Assembly (NCBI GenBank): GCA_017525225.1
Contig: JAFXTB010000053.1
Coordinates: forward strand, 1-42,088
Reading direction: 5' to 3'
Origin: Kiritimatiellia bacterium
Lineage (GTDB): Bacteria > Verrucomicrobiota > Kiritimatiellia > RFP12 > UBA1067
DNA length: 42,088 nt
The translations under genes were made by a program, and so were the position numbers. Position 1 is the stretch's first letter; each line of letters starts with the position of its first letter. Under the pieces are notes generated by a model that saw only the letters and a list, made by a program, of their open reading frames with translations, was not told the origin of the DNA and did no database searches. Of this stretch, positions 1 to 7,661 are shown one piece after another.

Positions 1-101
1 GCGGCCAGTTCTGGTCAAAGGGCGGATTCGCGTCGTTCCTTGAAGCATATGTCTGGTACACGAACAATGAAATCAAGTACCTTTACCGCCCTGCCGCATG
101 A
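1..101 (+). CDS. 3' end of an unidentified gene
   Basis: An open frame enters from the left edge (first full codon at base 3) and stops with TGA at 99-101, leaving the last 32 residues of a protein. The tail is aromatic-rich (it includes FWSKGGF and YVWYTNN) and ends RPAA. I do not recognise the family from so little. The next gene has its own promoter in the 165-base gap, so this is probably the end of a separate transcription unit. No hairpin terminator is obvious between 102 and 168. Confidence 0.45.
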   Translation, partial: GQFWSKGGFASFLEAYVWYTNNEIKYLYRPAA

Positions 102-168
102 TCGGAGCGGTTGGGCTCGGGTGAATTACGCAGATGCGCCCCGCGCCTGGAAGTCCGACAATATTCGA

Positions 169-197
169 TTGAAGCGGAGGACCGGATGGGATATAAT
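169..197 (+). promoter_or_regulatory. sigma-70-type promoter of the NagB-like gene
   Basis: TTGAAG at 169-174 and a perfect TATAAT at 192-197 are separated by 17 bases. The predicted start is near 204, giving a leader of about 63 bases before the ATG at 267, which has AAAGGAG at 251-257. Confidence 0.65.
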
Positions 198-266
198 ATG
201 CGGCGTACCGGACAGCGCTGCGGCGGTTTGCGCCTGCATGGCCTGTCCGCAAAGGAGACTGGACAG

Positions 267-1145
267 ATGAAGCGGAAACTGATGACGGAGAAGCAGAGAT
301 CGGCCGAGGTGCGCAGGATCAACGCGCTGGAGCCTGACGAGGTGATCAGGCGGGCCAAGGGACAGCTTGTGATCTTCGACACGCTCGACGAGGTATACGA
401 CTATCTCGCCGAGGAGATGGTCAATGAGTTCGCGAAGGCCGCGAAGGGTAGGAAGGTCGTGAACTTCATCATGCCCGTGGGGCCCACCCAGCCCTACCGC
501 CTGATGGCCGAAAAGATCAACTACAGAAACCTGAGCCTCGGGAACGTGCGGTTCTTCTTCATGGACGAATATGTGGACGATGAAAAGGACGAACTCATAC
601 CGATGTCGAATCCTCTCTCGTTCCGCGGACAGATCGGCCCCTTGCTCTTCAACCGCATCCGTCCCGATCTCCTGATGCCCAAGGACCAGATCATCTTCCC
701 CAGCCCGAAGAACATAAAGGACCTGCCGCAGATGATCAAGGACCTTGGCGGCATCGAGGTCTGCTACGGCGGCATCGGCATACACGGCCACGTGGCGTTC
801 AACGAGCCTGAGCCCGGCGTGAAGGACTCGAATCCGCGCATCCTCAACATCAACGACTTCACGCGCACGATCGACGCCACCCGCCATCCTGGCGTGGGCG
901 GCAATCTTGTGAACTTCCCGAAGCGCGCGATCACGATGGGTATGAAGCAGTGCCTGGAGGCCCGCAAGATGCTGCTCATGACGCGCAACGAGATGCTAGG
1001 CTTCAACTGGGCGAACACCTGTCTGCGCATCGCCGCGCTCGGCATGCCCGGTGAAGACTACCCTGTTACACTGGCGCGCTTCCACAGGAATCTCAGGATC
1101 GTGTCCGACCGCAACACCCTCGCGAAGCCAAAGTTCAACATCTGA
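267..1145 (+). CDS. glucosamine-6-phosphate deaminase-like (NagB/SIS-fold) protein with altered active site
   Basis: A 292-residue protein of the NagB / 6-phosphogluconolactonase superfamily. FFMDEY at 97-102 matches the NagB motif carrying Asp72 (here D100). GIHGHVAFNEP at 171-181 matches the ring-opening motif of NagB, with His143 and Glu148 conserved as H175 and E180. The position of Asp141 is His here (H173), so standard deamination of GlcN6P to Fru6P is uncertain. The reading frame is open upstream to 111, but ATG 267 is chosen because AAAGGAG lies nine bases before it. The protein is somewhat longer than typical NagB (about 266 residues) because of a basic N-terminal extension of roughly 30 residues. 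It appears monocistronic. Family membership is clear; the exact reaction is not. Confidence 0.75.
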   Translation: MKRKLMTEKQRSAEVRRINALEPDEVIRRAKGQLVIFDTLDEVYDYLAEEMVNEFAKAAKGRKVVNFIMPVGPTQPYRLMAEKINYRNLSLGNVRFFFMDEYVDDEKDELIPMSNPLSFRGQIGPLLFNRIRPDLLMPKDQIIFPSPKNIKDLPQMIKDLGGIEVCYGGIGIHGHVAFNEPEPGVKDSNPRILNINDFTRTIDATRHPGVGGNLVNFPKRAITMGMKQCLEARKMLLMTRNEMLGFNWANTCLRIAALGMPGEDYPVTLARFHRNLRIVSDRNTLAKPKFNI

Positions 1146-1212
1146 CATGCCCTGCGTCCCCGAAGAAGGGAGATGATACAGTACAACGTACGATTTTAGC
1201 TTCTAAAGGGTA

Positions 1213-1241
1213 TTGACTATTTCGGCCGATTATGGTTAAAT
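1213..1241 (+). promoter_or_regulatory. rplM-rpsI promoter with extended -10
   Basis: TTGACT at 1213-1218, a 17-base spacer, then TATGG-TTAAAT with the hexamer at 1236-1241. Predicted start near 1248, giving a leader of about 116 bases. The TATGG just before the hexamer recurs at several promoters in this window. Confidence 0.7.
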
Positions 1242-1272
1242 ATGCGCCCTCACGCGGAATCGGCGATGAAAA

Positions 1273-1338
1273 GTCGGTTCCCGGCCATCGGCATGGGGCT
1301 GGTGGTCCAACCGGACAAAACGTCCCGTCAGCGGGGCG
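1273..1338 (+). promoter_or_regulatory. structured leader of rplM-rpsI (two hairpins)
   Basis: Hairpin A pairs GTCGGTT at 1273-1279 with AACCGGAC at 1309-1316 (one bulge), extended inside by CCGGCC/GGCTGG-type pairing. Hairpin B pairs CGTCCCG at 1321-1327 with CGGGGCG at 1332-1338 around a TCAG tetraloop. There is no U tract, so it does not look like a terminator. Position and structure suit an autoregulatory site for L13 or S9, but I do not recognise a described leader family. Confidence 0.4.
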
Positions 1339-1363
1339 ACAAAGCCACAGGAAAGACAAGAAC

Positions 1364-1795
1364 ATGCAGAAAAGTACTCGTCCAGCGAACCCCGGCGACA
1401 AGCGCCCGTGGTTCCTGGTTGACGCCAAGGACAAGGTCCTGGGCCGTCTGGCGGTAGTGATCGCCAACAAGCTGCGGGCGAAGGATTCGCCTTCGTTCGA
1501 TCCGTCGGTCGATGCCGGAGCGTTCGTGGTGGTGGTGAACGCCGCCCAGGTGAAGCTCACCGGCAAGAAGGAGCAGCAGAAGGAATACCAGCGCTATTCC
1601 GGGTATCGGGACGGCCTGAAGCGATTCTCCGCCGCTCGCATGCGCGAACTCCATCCGGAGCGCATGATCATGGAGGCCGTCTGGGGCATGCTGCCCAAGA
1701 ACAACATCGCGCGCAAGATGATGACGCGCGTGAAGGTATTCGCCGGCCCTGAACACACGCACGCGGCCCAGAGGCCCGTGGAGATCAAGCTTTAA
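1364..1795 (+). CDS. rplM: 50S ribosomal protein L13
   Basis: A 143-residue protein of usual L13 length. It contains the family landmarks WFLVDAKDKVLGRLA near the N-terminus, a Val-rich strand ending in VVNAAQVKLTGKK, and WGMLPKNNIARKMMTRVKVFAG in the C-terminal half. L13 is an early-assembling large-subunit protein that binds 23S rRNA. The frame is open upstream to 1232, but those codons fall in the structured leader, so ATG 1364 is the natural start; the SD before it is weak (AGGAAAG). The stop codon TAA is embedded in the TAAGGAGGT SD of rpsI, which couples translation of the two. The rplM-rpsI pair is conserved across bacteria. Confidence 0.97.
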   Translation: MQKSTRPANPGDKRPWFLVDAKDKVLGRLAVVIANKLRAKDSPSFDPSVDAGAFVVVVNAAQVKLTGKKEQQKEYQRYSGYRDGLKRFSAARMRELHPERMIMEAVWGMLPKNNIARKMMTRVKVFAGPEHTHAAQRPVEIKL

Positions 1796-1809
1796 GGAGG
1801 TAAATCGAA

Positions 1810-2211
1810 ATGGCCAAGGAAACTTTGATCGCCTCCGGCACGGGCCGCCGCAAGACCGCGGTCGCCTACGTCAAGCTCGTCAAGGGCGATGGCAAGTGGC
1901 TCGTCAACAAGACGGCTCTTGAGGCATACATCCCATCCGAGGCGCTGCGCGACTATCTCAAGCAGCCCATCGGCATCGCAGGCTACGATCTCGCAAGCGT
2001 GGACGTGGTGGCGTTCGCCAAGGGCGGTGGCGTGTCCGGCCAGGCCGGCGCCATCCGTCATGGCCTTGCCCGTGCGCTCTGCGCGGCGGATGCGAATCTG
2101 CGCGCGGCCTTGAAGAAGGCCGGCTGCCTCACGCGTGACAGCCGCATGAAGGAACGCAAGAAACCCGGCCAGCCGGGCGCCCGCAAGCGCTTCCAGTTCT
2201 CGAAGCGCTGA
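1810..2211 (+). CDS. rpsI: 30S ribosomal protein S9
   Basis: A 133-residue protein with the S9 signature: GTGRRKTAVAYVKLV at the N-terminus, a central GGGVSGQAGAIRHGLARAL, and the invariant basic tail ending FQFSKR that reaches the P-site tRNA. It has a near-perfect SD, TAAGGAGGT at 1793-1801, overlapping the rplM stop. The second gene of the rplM-rpsI operon. Length and both termini are normal. Confidence 0.97.
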   Translation: MAKETLIASGTGRRKTAVAYVKLVKGDGKWLVNKTALEAYIPSEALRDYLKQPIGIAGYDLASVDVVAFAKGGGVSGQAGAIRHGLARALCAADANLRAALKKAGCLTRDSRMKERKKPGQPGARKRFQFSKR

Positions 2212-2223
2212 TTCACGGGGACA

Positions 2224-2267
2224 AGGCCCGAGCACCGGGCCTCCACGGAACGACGGGTCGTCTGGAG
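2224..2267 (+). terminator. tandem hairpins after rpsI, possible terminator without U tract
   Basis: AGGCCCG at 2224-2230 pairs with CGGGCCT at 2236-2242 (7 bp, 5-base loop). An overlapping second hairpin pairs CCTCCA near 2240-2245 with TGGAGG near 2262-2267. No U run follows, so this may slow polymerase or protect the 3' end rather than terminate it fully. Confidence 0.4.
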
Positions 2268-2329
2268 GCGCCGCTTCCATGCGGTCCGCCGTTTCCATCG
2301 CATTATACAGAAGCTCCAGAGGAGGGGCG

Positions 2330-4297
2330 ATGGCATTTGGTTTTCTGAAGAAGCTGGTGGCGGTCGTCACCGGAAAAGACAAGGCGAAGGGGTCCGCCGA
2401 TGGGAGAAAGGGCGGCTCCTCCCAGAAGGGCGGCCAGCAGAACGGCCGTGGCCGGCATGGCAAGCGCGGCCGGCATGGCAAGGGCGGCGAAGGTGGCGCG
2501 CCGCAGCAGAAGGGCGGTGGACAGCAGGGCCAGCCGCGCAAGGCCGCGCCGCGTCAGGGTGCAGATGCATCCGGCAGACCGGATCGTCCAGGCAAGGGAC
2601 CTCAGCGCGGCGGAGCCAACAGGGATGCGCAGCCCCCGCGCGGACAGCGCAGGGGCGATCGCGGTAGGGACGGTCGGCGCGGTCGCGGTCCGAAGCCAGT
2701 CAATACGGCTGCGAACGAGATGCGTCCCGGCGGAGAGGTGTCGGCCGAGGAGATCGCGCGCCGCCAGGCAGCCCATGCAGCCTGGGATCCGGCGTCCTTC
2801 GTGGTGGAGCCGGTCGAAGGAAAGAAGCGCTTCCATGACTTCGATCTCCCGTCGGAGGTGATGCATGCGATAGCCGATCTCGGATTCAACTATTGTACGG
2901 ACATACAGGCCATTTCGCTGCAGAACGCGCTCGATGGCAAGAACGTTGCGGGGAAGGCGCAGACCGGCAGTGGCAAGACGGCCGCGTTTCTCGTGGCGAT
3001 CCTGACGCGCTACCTGCGCACGCCCGAGTCGCGCGCGAAGACCGGCGGCACGCCGAGGGCGCTGGTGCTGGCGCCTACGCGCGAGCTCGTCATCCAGATA
3101 TGCAAGGATGCCGACGCCATCGGCAAATACTGCAATCTGCGTTCGCTTGCCGTCTATGGCGGAATGGACTACGATCGCCAGAGGCAGGAGCTCGCGAACG
3201 CGCCGGTTGATCTGCTGGTCGCGACCCCTGGCCGGCTGCTGGACTTCTGCAACCAGCGCGTGGTGAACCTGTCGTGCGTGGATACGCTTGTCATCGACGA
3301 AGCGGACCGCATGCTGGACATGGGCTTCATCCCGGACGTGCGGCGCATCATCGGCCGCCTTCCCCCGAAGGACAAGCGCGCGACGATGCTCTATTCCGCC
3401 ACGCTCACGGACGATGTGATGCGGCTGGCCTCGCAGTGGATGGAAGAGCCCGTGAAGGCCGAGGTAGAGAGCGAGCACAACGCCACCGACACCGTGCGGC
3501 AGGTCGTGTACGTGATACGCGCGGAGGACAAGTTCAAGGTGCTGTTCAACCACATAGCCCTGCATCCGGATGCCCGCGCGATCGTGTTCTGCAACCGCAA
3601 GTCCACGACAGAGGACGTGTACGAGTCGTTGAAGTGCCGCGGCGTCAGATGCGAGATGCTTTCCGGCGACGTCAGCCAGAACAGGCGGCTGCAGGTGCTC
3701 GATTCCTTCCGCGACGGCGAGATCAAGATCGTGGTGGCGACGGACGTGGCCGGCCGCGGCATACACGTGGACGACGTGGAGTATGTGATCAACTTCGACT
3801 TCCCCTACGAGGCCGAGGACTATGTGCATCGCATCGGCCGCACGGGCCGCGCCGGCAACACCGGCATAGCGATCTCGTTCGCGGACGAAGACGAGTCCTT
3901 CGCCATCCCCGAGATCGAGGAATACATAAACGAGCCGCTCAAGTGCACCATGATCGGCGGCGACGACCCGCTTCTGAAGGAACTGCCGCCGCGCAATTCG
4001 CGTCTTGGCGAGGTCGACGAGGCCGCCAAGGCCGAGGTCGACGCGCGTGAAGCCGTTACAGAGGCGCAGAAGGCTGCGGCCGCCGCCGTCATAGGCGCAG
4101 GCAAGGTGGGAATACCCGTCAAGAACGCCGCCGGCCGCGAAGGGGTGGTCGTCCTCGACGACACGCCGCCGCGCAAGCTGCCTACGTTTGAGAATGCCCT
4201 TGAGCAGAAGCCGGATGTCGACGAGACTGATGTATACTCCAGGCCCGTCGAGCAGAAGACTCGCTTCGAGGAGTGGAATCTGGAAGAGCCAAAGTGA
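2330..4297 (+). CDS. DEAD-box ATP-dependent RNA helicase
   Basis: A 655-residue cytoplasmic RNA helicase of the RhlB/RhlE/DeaD type, likely acting in ribosome assembly or RNA turnover. Residues 1-140 are a Gly/Arg/Lys-rich tail with RGG-like steps, expected to bind RNA. The two RecA domains carry all motifs: Q motif (FNYCTDIQ), motif I AQTGSGKT at 210-217, PTRELV, TPGRL, DEAD at 323-326, SAT, IVFCN, ATDVAGRG and HRIGRTGRAG. The C-terminal 110 residues are an acidic and Ala-rich extension. ATG 2330 is chosen because AGGAGGGG lies just before it. The last 116 bases overlap the 3' end of the convergent membrane-protein gene on the other strand. Adjacent to ribosomal protein genes, consistent with a ribosome role. 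Confidence 0.93.
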   Translation: MAFGFLKKLVAVVTGKDKAKGSADGRKGGSSQKGGQQNGRGRHGKRGRHGKGGEGGAPQQKGGGQQGQPRKAAPRQGADASGRPDRPGKGPQRGGANRDAQPPRGQRRGDRGRDGRRGRGPKPVNTAANEMRPGGEVSAEEIARRQAAHAAWDPASFVVEPVEGKKRFHDFDLPSEVMHAIADLGFNYCTDIQAISLQNALDGKNVAGKAQTGSGKTAAFLVAILTRYLRTPESRAKTGGTPRALVLAPTRELVIQICKDADAIGKYCNLRSLAVYGGMDYDRQRQELANAPVDLLVATPGRLLDFCNQRVVNLSCVDTLVIDEADRMLDMGFIPDVRRIIGRLPPKDKRATMLYSATLTDDVMRLASQWMEEPVKAEVESEHNATDTVRQVVYVIRAEDKFKVLFNHIALHPDARAIVFCNRKSTTEDVYESLKCRGVRCEMLSGDVSQNRRLQVLDSFRDGEIKIVVATDVAGRGIHVDDVEYVINFDFPYEAEDYVHRIGRTGRAGNTGIAISFADEDESFAIPEIEEYINEPLKCTMIGGDDPLLKELPPRNSRLGEVDEAAKAEVDAREAVTEAQKAAAAAVIGAGKVGIPVKNAAGREGVVVLDDTPPRKLPTFENALEQKPDVDETDVYSRPVEQKTRFEEWNLEEPK

Positions 4298-5558
4298 TGT
4301 ACACCGCGGCGATGGTCGCCACGGGCGCCGCATAGATGGCTCCGATGGCGATCACCCATCCTGGCGCGCCGAGGGCAAGCAGCCCGGCGGCGACGGCGGT
4401 GAGTGTGACGAAGTACGCGATCTGCCCGGCCATCACGCTGTTGGGGCGGTTGCGCCAGGCGGCGATCCCCTCTATGCGGCCTCGGATGGCGTGGATCACC
4501 TCTATGAAGGAATACAGGCCGCTCATGAGAAGCGCCGTGCCCAGCAGATGCGGCGGGATGTTCTGCACCGTGCCGTAGTACCATCCGCCGGGGCCGGGCA
4601 GCGACAGCGCGAACGGCACCAGCCCCAGCAGGAGGCCCGCCACCACAGCGAATCCGAGCAGCCGCCTGTCGCCCTGGTATTCCGGCGGGAACTGTATGGC
4701 CACGGTCTGCATCCTGAGCGCCGCGAACGATACCGGGTTGGCAATGCCCAGCGTGACATAGTGAAGTCCCAGCATGTCGGTGGCGTTGGCGCTGCGTCCC
4801 ACGAAGAGGGCTATGATCACGGGCGAGAAGGCAAGCAGGGCCGAACCGAGCGACAGCGGCATGGTGAAGGCGAACTGTCTGCCCAGCGGCACGCCCTCGC
4901 CCTCGGGTATCTCGCGCATGTATCTGCGCGCGAAGAGCCACGATAGCGCGAGTTCGATGAACACGCTGCCGGTGAGCGCCGCAAGCGCCCAGTCGGCACC
5001 GGTCCATCCCAGGCGCGGGAAGGCGATGGAGCAGAGGAACGCGGCGATGATGCGCACGAACGTCGCCCAGTTGGCCTCTGTGCTGGCGCGTGCGTTGAAC
5101 AGCGCCACGAGCGGCACGTTCCTCACGAAGAAGAAGCCCTGCATTACCACGCCGAAGAGCATGGTGCGGCTGGCGATGTCCGCCAGATGCCGCGGAAGGT
5201 TGAACAGGTGGCAGAATATCCAGTCGCCCATCGGTCCGACGGCGCAGGCTGCCTGGACGGACAGAAGCGCCACCATCATCAGGGCGTTCAGCCTGCGGAA
5301 CGCCGCCATGCCGGCGACCGTGCGCGCGAACACCATGCCGGTGGTGATGAGTCCGCCGCCGATGGCGCCGATGAAGAACATCGCTATCTGGCCCTGGGTG
5401 AAGGCGGTGAGCTCGTCCACGCCGTATGTGCCGCGCGATGCGATGGCGCCCACGAGCGGATAGGTGAGCGACTGCGAGAACGCCTGCAGCAGCAGCGGCA
5501 CGTAGAATCGCGTCGCTCGCCGCGGAGTGTATCCGCCGTATCTGTCCTCGTTGTCCAT
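4182..5558 (-). CDS. MATE/MOP-superfamily-like multi-pass membrane protein
   Basis: A 458-residue protein with about twelve hydrophobic segments and short polar loops, with the overall look of MATE efflux pumps or MOP-type flippases: an N-terminal FYVPLLLQAFSQS and repeated gly-rich helices such as FFIGAIGGGLITTGM. The family call rests on topology and general resemblance, not on an invariant motif. ATG 5558 is chosen because a perfect TGGTATAAT ends ten bases upstream on the minus strand; longer starts (to 5687) would read through this promoter. The transcript would then be leaderless. The Arg/Ser-rich C-terminal tail is encoded antisense to the end of the helicase gene. It diverges from rhaA, so it might export or flip a sugar-linked substrate, but nothing in the sequence proves that. 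Confidence 0.6.
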   Translation of the reverse strand: MDNEDRYGGYTPRRATRFYVPLLLQAFSQSLTYPLVGAIASRGTYGVDELTAFTQGQIAMFFIGAIGGGLITTGMVFARTVAGMAAFRRLNALMMVALLSVQAACAVGPMGDWIFCHLFNLPRHLADIASRTMLFGVVMQGFFFVRNVPLVALFNARASTEANWATFVRIIAAFLCSIAFPRLGWTGADWALAALTGSVFIELALSWLFARRYMREIPEGEGVPLGRQFAFTMPLSLGSALLAFSPVIIALFVGRSANATDMLGLHYVTLGIANPVSFAALRMQTVAIQFPPEYQGDRRLLGFAVVAGLLLGLVPFALSLPGPGGWYYGTVQNIPPHLLGTALLMSGLYSFIEVIHAIRGRIEGIAAWRNRPNSVMAGQIAYFVTLTAVAAGLLALGAPGWVIAIGAIYAAPVATIAAVYITLALPDSTPRSESSARRAWSIHQSRRHPASAQGHSQT

Positions 5559-5567
5559 CGGCGCGAA

Positions 5568-5576
5568 ATTATACCA
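5568..5576 (-). promoter_or_regulatory. extended -10 promoter of the MATE-like gene (predicted leaderless)
   Basis: On the minus strand TGG-TATAAT ends at 5568, with the hexamer at 5573-5568. Nine bases separate it from the ATG at 5558, so the expected start near 5561 leaves 0-3 untranslated bases. The -35 region (TCCGCC) is poor, as is usual with an extended -10. Confidence 0.6.
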
Positions 5577-5616
5577 CAATTCCGTCTGAAGGCGGAGGAC
5601 TAAATCTCCTTCGTGT

Positions 5617-5644
5617 GTTCCGCGGCAAAAAAACATTGCGGAAC
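5617..5644. promoter_or_regulatory. inverted repeat between divergent promoters, candidate operator
   Basis: GTTCCGC at 5617-5623 and GCGGAAC at 5638-5644 form a perfect 7-bp inverted repeat with a 14-base A-rich centre. It is flanked by outer GTGTG/CACAC arms at about 5613-5617 and 5651-5655. It sits between the promoters of the MATE-like gene and rhaA, where a shared regulator could act. Confidence 0.35.
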
Positions 5645-5670
5645 AATTCCCACACACGCGGCGCGGAGTT

Positions 5671-5679
5671 TGATATAAT
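5671..5679 (+). promoter_or_regulatory. extended -10 promoter of rhaA
   Basis: TGA-TATAAT with the hexamer at 5674-5679; predicted start near 5686, leader of about 35 bases with AGGAGG at 5708-5713 before ATG 5721. No good -35 is visible. Confidence 0.6.
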
Positions 5680-5720
5680 AGCGGCACTTCACACCATCAA
5701 ACCAAACAGGAGGCAATCGA

Positions 5721-6968
5721 ATGAGCAAGGCTACATACGAAGCGGCAAGGAAGCAGTACGCCAGGATAGGCGTCGACACGGAGAAGGCGCTGGCGTCGCT
5801 GGCGGCGATCCCCATCTCCATGCACTGCTGGCAGGGGGACGACGTGGGCGGCTTCGAGAACGACCTGGGGGCGTCCGGCGGCATACAGACGACCGGCAAC
5901 TATCCCGGCAAGGCCCGCACCCCGGCGGAGCTCATGGCAGACATCGACAAGGCGTTCTCGCTCATCCCCGGCCGGCACCGACTCAACCTCCATGCCTGCT
6001 ACGCCGTCTTCGAGGACGGAAAGAAGGTCGATCGCGACAAGCTCGAACCGAAGCATTTCCGCGCGTGGGTCGATTTCGCGAAGAAGCGCCGCATCGGGCT
6101 CGACTTCAACCCCACGTTCTTCTCGCACCCGCTCGCCGACGGCCTCACGCTCGCAAGCGAGGATCCGCGCGTGCGCGCGTTCTGGATCAGGCATGGCATC
6201 CAGTGCCTCAAGATAGCCGAATACTTCGGCAAGGAGCTTGGTTCGCCGTGCGGGGTCAACTTCTGGGTGCCGGACGGCTTCAAGGACGATCCAACCGACC
6301 GCTTCGGGCCGCGCAAGCGCCTCAAGGAGTCCTACGACAAGATCTTCAAGTACCGCTACAACAAGAAGCTCTGCGTGCCGACGATCGAGTCCAAGCTCTT
6401 CGGCATCGGCGTGGAAAGCTGCACGCCTGGATCGCACGAGTTCTACCTCTGCTACGCGATGAAGAACAATCTCCTGTGCCTGCTGGACACGGGCCACTTC
6501 CACATTTCCGAGAACGTGGCGGACAAGATCAGTTCGCTCATGCTCTTCTCCGGCAAGGTGGCGTTCCATGTGTCGCGTCCGGTCAGGTGGGATTCCGACC
6601 ATGTGATCCGTTTCAACGACGACGTGCGCGCCTGTGCCCACGAGATCGTGCGCCTCGGGCCGAAGAACTTCCTGATCGCGCTCGACTACTTCGATGCCTC
6701 CATCAACCGCATCGCGGCCTGGGTGCTCGGCATGCGCAACATGCAGAAGGCGCTGCTGGAGGCGCTGCTCGAGCCCACGAAGACCCTCGTGGGCCTGCAG
6801 AACGCACGCCAGTACACCGAACAGCTCGTCCTGCAGGAGGAGCTCAAGACCTATCCGCTGGCGGCGGTGTGGGAGGAGTTCTGCAGCCGCGCAGGGCTGC
6901 CGGCCGACGAGAGCTGGATGAAGGACGTCCTCGACTACGAGCAGAAGGTGCTTCTGGCGCGCAAGTGA
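5721..6968 (+). CDS. rhaA: L-rhamnose isomerase
   Basis: A 415-residue protein of normal RhaA length (about 419). RhaA converts L-rhamnose to L-rhamnulose in the cytoplasm with a divalent metal. The TIM-barrel landmarks are present: SMHCWQGDDVGGFE near residues 33-46, the N-terminal TGNYPGKARTP loop, LDFNPTFFSHP in the middle, VPTIESK, LLDTGHFH and WDSDHVIRFNDD carrying metal ligands. AGGAGG eight bases before the ATG fixes the start. No rhaB or rhaD lies in the window, and the next gene starts 18 bases later without a visible promoter, so the downstream ABC operon may be read through from here. Divergent from the MATE-like gene. Confidence 0.93.
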   Translation: MSKATYEAARKQYARIGVDTEKALASLAAIPISMHCWQGDDVGGFENDLGASGGIQTTGNYPGKARTPAELMADIDKAFSLIPGRHRLNLHACYAVFEDGKKVDRDKLEPKHFRAWVDFAKKRRIGLDFNPTFFSHPLADGLTLASEDPRVRAFWIRHGIQCLKIAEYFGKELGSPCGVNFWVPDGFKDDPTDRFGPRKRLKESYDKIFKYRYNKKLCVPTIESKLFGIGVESCTPGSHEFYLCYAMKNNLLCLLDTGHFHISENVADKISSLMLFSGKVAFHVSRPVRWDSDHVIRFNDDVRACAHEIVRLGPKNFLIALDYFDASINRIAAWVLGMRNMQKALLEALLEPTKTLVGLQNARQYTEQLVLQEELKTYPLAAVWEEFCSRAGLPADESWMKDVLDYEQKVLLARK

Positions 6969-6986
6969 TGCCGGTGCGTTTGGACC

Positions 6987-7661
6987 ATGCTTGAGGCCCG
7001 TGGCATATCGTTCGCGTACGCGCGGCGGCAGGTTCTCGACGGCGCCACCTTCTCGGTGGCGTCCGGCGAGACCGTGGCGCTGGTGGGTGCGAACGGTGCC
7101 GGCAAGACGACGCTGATGCGCATCCTTGCGGGCATCCTGCTTCCAAGCTCCGGCCAGCTCCGCGCGGACGGATTCAACGCCTTCCGCGAGACGCTGCGCT
7201 TCCGCCGCCTGCTAGGCTACATGCCGGAGCAGACGCCGGTCGAACCCGAGCTCACGGTGAAGGCCTATCTGAAGTTCCGTGCCCGGCTCAAGGGCGAACA
7301 GGTGCGGAAGATACGCCATCGGGTCCTGGAGGCGATGGAGGCGTGTTCGCTGGGCGACCTCGCCGACACGCGCATCCGCCTGCTTTCACACGGCCAGCGC
7401 CGCCGGGTGGCGCTGGCCGAGGCGCTGCTGCTGCGGCCGCGGTTCCTTCTGGCCGACGACCTGTTCGCTGGCATCGACCCTGCCACCCGCCAGTCTCTCG
7501 GGCAGACGCTCGCGGCGTTCTCGCAGTTCGCGTCGGTGGTGGTCTCCGGCCACGAGCTGGAGGATCTCGGCCGGGTCGCCTCGCGGTTCCTCGTGCTGAA
7601 GGACGGGCGCATAGCGGAGGCTGGAAACGCCGCCGCCGCAAGAAAGGCGCTTGGCACATGA
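6987..7661 (+). CDS. ABC transporter ATP-binding protein (GldA-like)
   Basis: A 224-residue nucleotide-binding subunit. Walker A is GANGAGKT at 34-41; the signature is LSHGQ rather than LSGGQ; the switch His lies in VVVSGHELED. Walker B reads LLADD, so the catalytic Glu after the Walker B Asp is replaced by Asp, which should slow hydrolysis. It resembles the ATPases that work with GldF/GldG-type partners. The 3' end overlaps the permease start as ATGA, showing translational coupling. There is no good SD before ATG 6987. It supplies energy to the membrane complex encoded by the next two genes; the transported substrate is unknown. Confidence 0.85.
   Translation: MLEARGISFAYARRQVLDGATFSVASGETVALVGANGAGKTTLMRILAGILLPSSGQLRADGFNAFRETLRFRRLLGYMPEQTPVEPELTVKAYLKFRARLKGEQVRKIRHRVLEAMEACSLGDLADTRIRLLSHGQRRRVALAEALLLRPRFLLADDLFAGIDPATRQSLGQTLAAFSQFASVVVSGHELEDLGRVASRFLVLKDGRIAEAGNAAAARKALGT

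Noticed and set aside
1180-1200. GTAC-AAC-GTAC followed by GATTTTAG as terminator of the NagB-like gene
   Set aside because: A 4-bp stem is too weak and the T run is broken.
2303-4333. 676-codon open frame opposite the helicase gene
   Set aside because: It is the antisense shadow of a clear DEAD-box gene in GC-rich DNA; its product is His/Arg/Val-rich with no domain.
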